From NCBI GenBank assembly GCA_947172415.1, contig OX359194.1, positions 2,914,001-2,978,000 of the forward strand: 64,000 bases of DNA, read 5' to 3'. Position numbers and translations under genes: made by a program. The DNA comes from Chondrosia reniformis. Lineage: Eukaryota > Porifera > Demospongiae > Chondrillida > Chondrillidae. Shown one piece after another: positions 56,051-64,000 of this stretch. The stretch's first letter is position 1. Every line of letters starts with the position of its first letter. Below the pieces are notes generated by a model. The model had not been told where the DNA came from and made no database searches. It saw only the letters and a program-made list of their open reading frames with translations.

Positions 56051-58459
56051 TGAAACCCTGGAATGAGAGTGTAGTGTGGTGGGAAGTCCACCCATTACCA
56101 ACAGTTGACGAAACCCTGTCGCAACTAGCAGGTGCCAAAGTCTTCACCAAAGTAGACACCAATTGCGGATTCTGACAGATACCGCTTGCCAAAGCCTCTT
56201 GACACAGTACCATATTCATCACGCCAAATGGTCGGTATTGTTTTAACAAGTTGCCCTTTGGAATTTCAAGTGCCCCGGAACACTTCCAGAGACGGATGAA
56301 CAAAATACTGACAGGTCTTGATGGAGTGTTGTGCCATTTGGATGATGTCCTGGTGTATGGCAGTACACAACAGGAACACAACCAACGAATCACTGCTGTG
56401 TTGGAGAGAATTCAGTCTAAGGGAGAGACCTTGAACCCAAACAAGTGTGAGTTCAGCAGGAGCCTATTAACCTTTCTGAGACACATAATTAATCAGGATG
56501 GGATAAAACCAGACTCCCTGAAGACAGCTGCCATTTGAGAAATGACAACACCTTCTACGATAACAGAATTACTGCACTTTATGGGGATGGTAAACCAAGT
56601 AGGGAAGTTTAGCCCTAAGCTTTCACAACCCCTCCGAGAACTATTTAGTAATAAGAGAGCCTGGATATGAGGCCCTGCTCAAGAGAAAGCATTTGACAGT
56701 ATCAAACTGGAACTGTCTAAGCCAACCAACCTTGCACACTTTTACCTGGAAAAAGAGACCAAAGTAAGTGCAGATGCATCAGCTTATGGATTGGGGGCAG
56801 TTCTGTTACAACAGCATAGTAATGAGGGATGGAAACCTGTTGCATATTCTTCACGATCAATGTCTGAAACAGAAAGGCGTAATGCCCAAATAGAAAAAGA
56901 AGCTTTAGTAGCTTGGTGGGCATGTAAGAACTTTTCTCACTATATCCTTGGAAAGAAGTTCCACTTGGAAACAAACAATTAACCCCTGGTACCCCTCTAA
57001 GTACGAAACATCTTGATCATGTACCACCGGGAGTTCTACGATTTAGATTATGGATGACGAGATTTCAGTATACTATCGCACATGTGCCGGGACAGTGGCT
57101 AAACACTGCAGATACCCTGTCAATAGCTCTGCTTCCTAATACAACTACTACATCCAACCTCAAAAGTGAGGCAGAATTTTTCATTAGCTCAGTAGCATCG
57201 CAGCTTCCTGCTAGTAGTGATCATCTCCATTCTTATCATGCAGCTCAGTCCCGAGACACAACTTGTTCATTACTCATTAATTACTGTAAGAATGGTTGGC
57301 CTAAACGGCATGTTATAAAAAAAATCTAGTTCCCCACTTATCCGCTAAAAGTGAGTTGACACTGTATGATGATCTTTTACTCTACAGAGTCATTCCCAAA
57401 CCAATGAGACAAGAGACCCTAAAGAAAATCCACCAAGGGTACCAGGTATTCAGAGATGTTGTCTCAGGATCACCTCTTCAGTTTGGTGGCCAGGTGTATC
57501 CAAAGATATGGAGCAATTTGTGAAACAATGTCCACAGTGTGTCAAGTCCTCTATCCTTGCTAGAGAGCCTTTACTTCCTACACCTTTACCTACACAATTT
57601 GGGGAGAAGGTTGGCTCAGACTTATTTGAGCTTGCTGGAATTACTTATCTTCTGGTGGTTGACTATTTTTCACGCTACCCTGAAGTCATCAAACTCACAA
57701 GTACTACCTCTAAAAGTATCATCACTGCCCTTAAATCTATATTCTCCCGCCATGGAGTACCTCAGGTTTTAATGAGTGACAACCGCCCACAATATGACTC
57801 TTATTTATGAGATGAAAGAATTTGCCAGCATGTATTGGTTTAGACACACCACCAGTAGTCCAAGGTATCCCCGAAGCAATGGATTGGCCGAAAGAATGGT
57901 CAAGACGGTTAAGGAGCTTCTCAAGAGTTCCTCAGATTCGTAAATGGCTCTTTTGAGTTATCGAGCAACTCCACTTCAATGGTGTATATAACCTCAGTCC
58001 AAGTGAGCTTCTTATGGGAAGGAACAGATGTCCCACAAATAGCAAATCAACTGACTCCTCAGTGGTCATACCTCAATGAATTTAGTAAGTTGGATAAGGA
58101 AAAACAACAGTTTGATTATAATCTCTGTCACCGAACAAAGATCTTGAACCCTCTCCCGGATGACTGCTCCGTATGGGTAAGGACAGGGGACATCCAAGTG
58201 CTTGGTAGAATTGTATATATCTGCCGAGAGCACTCCTAGATCATACTATGTGTCCACCCCCACTGGACAAGTTTGAAGAGACCGTCAGCACCTTAATCCC
58301 AGACCAGAGAGCTTACTTAGGGATAATACCCATTGTGATGCCCCCTCGGATGATCAAAACAATAGTGGTCATGGACGTAGCCAGATCATGACTTGATCCT
58401 GCACCGGTGCCAATGTCAGGCCTCCCAAAAGGCTAAAATTTTAACTTTACAAAGGGAGA

Positions 58460-58606
58460 TGTGGCATTATGCAAGCTGACATAATTAATTTATATACTGG
58501 TAGGACTATATGAACGGATGCTGTACTTACGTATATATATGTATATCTGTATTGTATTATATTAATTATTATAATTGAGTGGTACTCGAGTGAACCGAAT
58601 TCGACA
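58460..58606 (+). repeat. 3' LTR of the gypsy element
   Basis: 147 bp, TGTGGCATTATGCAAGCTGA to CCGAATTCGACA, preceded by the AAAGGGAGA tract. Confidence 0.88.
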
Positions 58607-59017
58607 TGTACAACTGCAAACATTTTAAGAATAAGTGGAGGACTATTAAAGCAAGACCGTGGAAATGTGCGAGGACGGGAAATATGTAGATACCACTCCC
58701 ACTAACATGGAAGTTACTCAGCTATGAAAGAAAACTCAAAAACGTTTTTCGATTACTAAATAACATGCATGCAACGTGTAATCATGGCCTGTCATAATAT
58801 TTATCCAATTAACGATATTCATGGATTATTTACTTAGATGATCAACTTGTATATTATTCAGACTCATGCAATAACGAAGGACATTAATTAGTTAATGACC
58901 TTCTCTATCCCCCATTTGTAGCTGCCTACGAAGTCCTATAGATTTCTTAGTGCTCTTTTGAATGGCTTCCTAATGTTAATGCAAGTGAGAAACCACGTAA
59001 TGTTATCCAAATTTTAA

Positions 59018-59879
59018 TTATCTCCTCCAGCAGCTGCTCAATCTCAGATCCACTGTCAATAATGTCCATGCAATTAGCACATCCTCATCCTCCTTAACCT
59101 GGTGTATTATCTCATCTTTTGTCTTGCTATGGCCCCGTTTCGTGAGTTGCTGATGCAACAGTGGATATACACACAGCTCCAAGTCAAATAAAAATAGGTA
59201 TACTTCATCTTTAACTCTGTACAATCTTCCTCGATTAATGTAGTCAATCCAAGCGTGAGTGAATGAGAGAAAGTCACCATCACCATGTCCGACAGTTTGG
59301 CTGTAATTGATGTTATGTTTCAGTTCAGTCTCCTCTGCCATCTCAAGAATACATTGCCAAATTTCCATAGCCGATTTCTTATTGCTATACTGCTTCTTTA
59401 CTTTATGTAGGACATAACCAGCAGTATACCTTATAGTATTTTTCTCCTCAAAACTTAGGCTATTTCGTTTTTCCTCCTTAAGTTCAGTGGAGGTAGCTAC
59501 TTCTATTGCATTCCTGCCCTGAACAATGTGCATTAGGTAATCTAGGGTTGCCCTCTGCATAGGTATGGGATCAACAGCACCCACAGTCTCGTGCCAGATC
59601 TTTGGTACACGCTTGACACGAGATAAGTGAAATCTATAGGCCATAGAGAGGCCTTAAACGATTGTTGTCTACTTCCTTGGGGAGGTAAGTCGTCCAGTAA
59701 GCTATATTCAATTCGCTGTGTAAGGCGGCAGATAATTCACTGACCTTTTCCGACTTGAGAAGGACTTGAATCTGCTCCCTTATCGTACCATGACGCCTAA
59801 TACTTCGGCTTGTGTAATCGCCGTCGAATAGCCTTTGAAGAAGGGTACTAAAAAAGGATTTTTCGTTTGATTCCGCCAT
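59018..59879 (-). CDS. Unknown protein gene inside the 15.2-kb element
   Basis: Two overlapping minus-strand frames: 59879-59634 (81 codons, from MAESNEKSFFSTLLQRLFDG) and 59644-59018 (208 codons, from MAYRFHLSRVKRVPKIWHET). They overlap by 11 bp. A single frameshift, or an unseen splice, would separate what looks like one protein of about 285 residues. The second part contains EEKNTIRYTAGYVLHKVKKQ, a YTAGYV-type motif I associate from memory with uncharacterised transposon-linked proteins of sponges and cnidarians, plus an acidic/His-rich middle and a CWRR end. It has no signal peptide or membrane segment and no catalytic motif I can name. Its ATG lies about 610 bp inside the right terminal repeat and it converges on the P-like transposase, so it is probably an accessory gene of that element. 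Host origin cannot be excluded. Confidence 0.5.
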
Positions 59880-60511
59880 ATCACTTTGAACGTTACGAAT
59901 TCGTTCTAAAAACTCGAATTAAGTCATTTATTTGCTCGAAGTAAAAGCTTTTGCTCATCGTACGTCCCGAAAACGTTGTACCCAACTACAACAAACATGG
60001 TGACAGCTGTGCGTAGGCGGATTCCAATCCCGATTACGTAGAATAGATAATCTATGGCCTGTTGCATCTACATTTAATTCTATATAAATACTTTCTTCAG
60101 GTGCCTTATATATTTAGTGCATTTGGCAACATCAATTGTTTCCCAGAATTGTAAGATTCCTTACACCAGCTCTTCTTTTGTTCGTGGCTTTACTACCCGT
60201 CTTTCAAATAGGTATACGGGGATGTTATATAGCACTTTGAAGTTTCAAGACAAAAAACGAGCAAGTATTTCTGGTTTTAGGGTATCCTTTATTGAGTTTT
60301 TAAATACCTAAAACGCAGTACCGTTATTTAGACTGTCTAAAATTTCCAACGGTGTAAACAACGTTGCCTGATTTAAAAGACGCAACGTTTTATAAACGTG
60401 TTTATACAGTTTTTTTAAAAAAAACGTCTGACCGTAGAACCAACGTTGCACGACAATTACGGTATGGGAAGTTTATTTTGACGCCTACCGTAGCTATAAG
60501 AACGAATATAA

Positions 60512-60758
60512 GGCCAGGGAAATTTGATTCCCAGTTTACCGTCCCCGCCTGCAGTTGAACTTTCATTATTCATTATATGGTCACTTGCTTGCTCCTTGAA
60601 TATTTCAACTAATATGCTTGTAAGTACGTATGTAGAACTTGCTATTGTGTTCCAATATTCAAACTTCAGATAACTGATTGCTGTACGACTTGTGTTCCCT
60701 CCCGCATGCTATTTTCAAAATCCCTGGACGATAAACTGTAAATCAAATTTATATGGCC
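60512..60758. mobile_element. PIF/Harbinger-type MITE (TAA target duplication), short copy
   Basis: GGCCAGGGAAATTTGATTCC at the left and AATCAAATTTATATGGCC at the right are flanked by TAA (60509-60511 and 60759-60761). Same family as 23653-24389. The empty site GAATATAAATGTTTC is present at 25175. Confidence 0.78.
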
Positions 60759-61460
60759 TAAATGTTTCTTCACTGGCAGTAACAAAGCCCTCGATGGCAA
60801 GGAACCAGCAATGCATCAGTTGATTTTTTAGCGGTCCCGAATGGCTATGATCTGCAAACATCGCGAATAATAAAATTATAAGACGAGGTTATCAACGAGT
60901 GAAATGACCGTTTTAAGGCAAGACTATATCGCGCTGACTTTACGTTGGTTAACTTAAGGCTTTTTCACATTGATTCAACGGACGTTCGCGGATTGATTTA
61001 ACGTGCTTTTAACGATAAACCAGAGAAAAACATAATATAGTTCGCAGATAAATATACGTTATAGAATCGCCGTCCAAAATAGTTCCACTAAATTAGAATC
61101 CACTAGAAATTAAGTAAGAAAAATTACCTTGATTCTTCTTTTGATGTCCATGAAGAGAAAGTTGTAAGCAGATTACTAGGCATAAAATACAGATGAGAAT
61201 GATTAGCATCTTTTTCTTCGTTGTTAATCTCATCTTAGCCCTTAAGTGATCCATGCCAGATCCTTATAATAATACCTTTTTAGGTAGTGTTTCAAAATGG
61301 AAATGAAATTCATAGTAATCAGAGGTGCCAAATCTAAAGTATAGAATGCCATTCATAACCACCACTGCTTCAAACCCGCATACCATCGTCTTTTTAACAC
61401 CTTAACAGAGGTAAGAATTTGTTTTCTTGAACATGCAACAGCTGTCCTGTAAAAGTTGCA
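60759..61460. repeat. Composite repeat A4, right part (end of unit 3)
   Basis: ATGTTTCTTCACTGGCAGTA through CATGCAACAGCTGTCCTGTA is paralogous to 25180-25960. This marks the right-hand limit of unit 3 after the 15.2-kb insertion. Confidence 0.6.
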
Positions 61461-62365
61461 TAATAAAACAATGCTGTCGGTCAGGAGTGATGTATAAGAA
61501 CTGCTTTAAGGCCTATGTATATTCATGTAAAAAAATGTTAAGCTAAAACATGGTATATATATACTCCAATGTCAATTCCTACTGTATACCATTTAGTTTT
61601 ACTATAATTGTGAACTAAAAACTCATGCAGTCTGCATGCTATACAAAAATCTGAGTCTGGGTCAGAGAGGGGCACTGCCCCCCCTCCCCCCTATGCATAT
61701 AAAGTCCATCATCAGAAATGTATATAAGAACAGCTTACCGGGTATATATATTAAGTAAGGCAGATTTAATGTTTAATTGTAATGATCATTATAGTGTCAA
61801 TATGCATATACTACATGGTTACGCAGCAGCACTGCTGGTCCCACTCTTAATGTGATCTATATGCTACAAGCTCGATTGGATCTCCTGCTAGACCTATACA
61901 AGATTGTAAATGTTTCCCTGTAGCTAATATATTGCATCAGTGCTCGGCAAATAAAATTTGGTTTTAGAAATCCTTAATGTACCCAGAGTTGTATTTGGAG
62001 GTAGGTCCCCTATAATCCCTCTAATAATCCCCACATGCAATCACAGCTAGTTTGTAATATAAAAGATAAAGAACAATTAAAGCAGTTATTGTATGGTTGA
62101 AGAATTAATATATATTAAAGGATTCTCCCACATTCTGGTAAATTATCTGTCTGAACATCATTATAATGGATATAAACAGTTACTATAACCCATTAAAATA
62201 CATCTTCAACTTTGCTCCAAAGTAATTGTTTTATTGACTAATTGTTATTGTTATTGTTATTAGTAGTAACCCCTTTAGCCAAGGCTGATATAATTGGGGG
62301 ACATTTACATAAAATAACACAATTATGCAATAATTGATAAAAATTCAATGGCAAATTAATAAAAT
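61461..62365. other. Non-coding stretch
   Basis: AT-rich, with a G-rich/C-rich spot at 61659-61690 and (GTTATT)n at 62242-62262. No gene or known repeat is recognised. Confidence 0.4.
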
Positions 62366-62369
62366 GAAA

Positions 62370-62800
62370 TAGTTCATATACGTAGTAGTCTTTGATTCTT
62401 CATTTGAAACTCTGATTGTCCGCTTCTTATGGCAAAAGGGTACCAATCATGATCTGCCTTATAAACAAATGAATAAGCCATACAGTTACTCCTAGGTGTA
62501 GTTAAATCTATATCACACATCCTCTCTAAGTCCAAGATCCTCATGTGTACTAAAGAGTCTTTCCAAGTATCCAGGACACGCACCTCTTAAATGTTTCCTG
62601 GTACACTTTGCTCTCAACATCCTCCGTCTGCTTTGTAGTGTCATCCATCCTATTAGGCTGCAGAGGAGCTATCCCAACTTTCATTTAGTATCAATCTCAT
62701 CCCTCTCTTCTGTATTCTCTCCAATTTAATAGCATCACACTGCAAACACTCACTCCATACTACAGAACAGTAGTCCAGAATGTCTTTTAACTTCAGTTAC
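62370..62800 (-). mobile_element. LINE reverse transcriptase C-terminal remnant
   Basis: Minus strand from about 62770: CSVVWSECLQCDAIKLERIQ and KRGMRLI, the conserved C-terminal region of CR1/L2-type RT proteins (YCSVVWSP..., KLERVQRRA). A decayed tail follows at 62583-62374. Only this C-terminal piece remains. Confidence 0.6.
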
Positions 62801-64000
62801 TACATTTATATATAGGTTATCCAATGGCTTCCAAGGCGTTACAGTACCACTGAGGGTTATATCTGTTAATGCCTAAGAAGCCTGGTTTAACCTATTTGTA
62901 GCTCAGGCAAGACTTTGAGTAACCTACCTTGAAGAAGAAGATAAAGAACAGGGCAGCAAGATGTGCTTCGCTTAATATTCTCCCATATTGTCTGATCTGT
63001 ATGGTCCCTTTTTTCCTTTCCAGATGGTCGTTGTTTTGCAATTAAGGTTGTGACCTTTTGAGTTTTCAATTATCCACAAACTGAAAATATACATATATTG
63101 CCCAAGATACCCTGAAAAATATGAATACCACCCAGGATCCTTGAGTGGTATGTGGTATGGGCCTAATGTCTATCTATTCATTTGCTTTGATGTTCAGGCT
63201 GCCCGGGCTATACAACTATGTATATTATAGTTTCATGTCACATGGAATTATATATTTCATTGGGCTCAGTCTGATGTATATGTATGTGAAATGTGAAAAC
63301 CTATACCTGTGCAATTTACACTGTCTGACTGTAATGTAACGTTAACGTTACTACTTATTGTCCCATTTTCAGCTTATATACGTGTATCAAATAATACCAA
63401 ACAGGTGAAAACATATATATGGCAGTACCGTCTATTATTTCTATTATAGAGATTTCATTTCAGTTGGTGATGTTTATCGATACTAAACAGATCATACATA
63501 AAAACTGCATATCTGAACAGAATCTTATTAAAAATTCTTTCATGTGTAATCTGGTGTATCTCTAAACGTATTGCAAAACTGAAATAGGCAGAGTATTCTA
63601 AAAATGATGAATTGTAATCGCTATAAAACCTAAAAGACTAAATTAAAATTCGTAAGGAATGAAGAGATTAATGTATAGGAAACATTCTAAAATACAAGAT
63701 ATTTGGGACCATGGATAACATGTATATGACACGTGCACAAATGTGCACAATTTTCAATAGACCTATGATTTGGAGCAAGTCTGTATAACTTTGTATTGCA
63801 TATGCAAAAGATTCCCTGAGCCTGTGATTGATTTTAGAAACGTACTTATAATGCCTTAACACCAATGTGCTTGCAAATGGAGAGGTCCGCTATAGCCGAG
63901 CATGCATGAGCAGTGGATATATAATCGTTTCATGCACCAGCATTGTGGATTGAAATATCTCCTGCTCCTTTAATTAGTTATCAAGCTCGATCACCCTTTG
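62801..64000. other. Non-coding stretch to window end
   Basis: No coding exon, RNA or repeat family is recognised. The small open frames here have no splice context or recognisable composition. A gene cut by the window edge cannot be excluded. Confidence 0.35.

Larger units (their letters stand above)
51736..58606 (+). mobile_element. Ty3/gypsy LTR retrotransposon fossil
   Basis: Both LTRs are present, with TG and CA ends and a 5-bp TGTAC target duplication (51731-51735 and 58607-58611). Right after the 5' LTR, TGGTGTCAGAAAAGTGGG looks like a tRNA primer-binding site, perhaps tRNA-Leu; a purine-rich AAAGGGAGA tract precedes the 3' LTR. Parts in order are gag with a CCHC-type knuckle (52145-52645), aspartic protease with a VDTGAEVT box (about 52590-53035), reverse transcriptase (to about 56540), RNase H (about 56750-56980) and integrase with zinc-binding and catalytic core regions (about 57480-57940). 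This order is Ty3/gypsy. A hAT transposon lies inside the RT region. The element is broken, with several (at least half a dozen) disabling changes besides the hAT insertion. The LTRs differ at only a few percent of aligned bases plus small indels, so the insertion is moderately young. It sits in the P-like transposase C-terminus. Confidence 0.88.
48455..58725 (+). pseudogene. P-element/THAP9-like transposase, decayed and interrupted
   Basis: Exon 1 remnant 48455-48649 (ARLEKLQIQYTKEVEEDL) ends at a GT donor. The 88-bp intron 48650-48737 is followed by KKAKQLEDMRGMRWHPLMVK and WCLYLRYLSTAAYETVKDVL, the hallmark of P-type transposases. The 67-bp intron 48916-48982 follows, then an exon split by MITE B inside codons YNEI/KVKEHLV. 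49550-49960 reads TGKLVGYVNLGHVEQQL and MVITADGAAANRKFVKMH (RNase H-like Asp region), then MSDVPHLNKTARNSWEKSK. Later pieces are at 50442-50700 (THTGLYIGKKLTREHIYLTL) and 51380-51735. MITE C sits at 50929-51376. The gypsy element splits the C-terminal region (TERFSQ and GTKEAEDLDMTIQLLN before, ILRISGGLLKQDRGNVRG after, 58612-58725). Stops and frameshifts occur throughout. No THAP zinc finger is seen upstream. Confidence 0.8.
45322..60492. mobile_element. 15.2-kb nested insertion bounded by perfect 34-bp inverted repeats
   Basis: 45322-45355 (TACGGTAGGCGTCAAAATAA then ACTTCCCATACCGT) is exactly reverse-complementary to 60459-60492. The flanks rejoin to CTATAAGTA/GCTATAAGAACG, matching the empty site CTAAGTAGCTATAAGAACG at about 25165. 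The target duplication is either TA or, allowing an 8-bp deletion on the left, an 8-bp (T/G)CTATAAG, which would suit the P superfamily. Without the later insertions (three TTAA MITEs, Tigger, gypsy with hAT) the core is about 5 kb. It contains a decayed P-element/THAP9-like transposase on the plus strand and a convergent unknown gene at 59018-59879. About 750 bp at each end is non-coding. Confidence 0.7.

Noticed and set aside
45322-60492. Polinton/Maverick-like giant element
   Set aside because: Size and inverted repeats invite the idea, but there is no protein-primed DNA polymerase, capsid, packaging ATPase or retroviral-type integrase outside the gypsy fossil. The TIRs are only 34 bp, and most of the length is explained by nested insertions.
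63668-63865. Small minus-strand frame near the window end
   Set aside because: No splice context, no recognisable motif, and composition like the surrounding AT-rich sequence.

Overview
The window is AT-rich animal nuclear DNA. Short GT-AG introns of about 65-95 bp, no operons and a dense load of eukaryotic transposons point to an early-branching metazoan, most likely a demosponge. The species call is inference from gene style and from the transposon and protein families; I ran no searches.

The backbone is a roughly 10 kb unit present three times in the same orientation: about 1-7600, 16090-25960, and 35180-45321 continuing at 60493-61460. Each unit carries LINE fragments, a minus-strand gene for a UDP-galactopyranose mutase fused to a C-terminal DUF3431 domain, a conserved upstream block, and a composite repeat with a hairpin and an 11-codon minisatellite. 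The copies at 18880-21045 and 40550-42715 are open for 721 codons and differ at about 14 residues. The copy at 2797-4958 is a pseudogene with a nonsense codon, a frameshift and a scrambled patch. None of the three has a usable in-frame ATG upstream of its FAD-binding loop, so a 5' exon is probably missing from the ORFs.

Between units 1 and 2 lie extra repeats, a tRNA-like SINE head, and three exons of a CIAO3/NARFL (cytosolic Fe-S assembly) homologue. A 229-bp insertion with 46-bp direct repeats sits at one of its splice acceptors. Between units 2 and 3 lie a long (CA)n tract, inverted-repeat elements, a 241-bp MITE with 51-bp terminal repeats, and a decayed minus-strand LINE at 30770-33400.

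Unit 3 is split by a 15.2-kb block, 45322-60492, bounded by perfect 34-bp inverted repeats. The paralogous position in unit 2 (near 25165) is an empty site, so the block behaves as one insertion. It is a nest: a core of roughly 5 kb holds a decayed P-element/THAP9-like transposase and a convergent unknown gene. Three TTAA-flanked MITEs entered it; one of these holds a Tigger/pogo transposon. A Ty3/gypsy retrotransposon fossil entered the P-like transposase, and a hAT transposon entered the gypsy element.

The only plausible host functions are UDP-galactofuranose production coupled to a probable glycan-modifying domain (two intact copies) and Fe-S cluster assembly (a CIAO3 fragment). The rest is transposon sediment. 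The last 2.5 kb holds a LINE C-terminal remnant and otherwise nothing I recognise.
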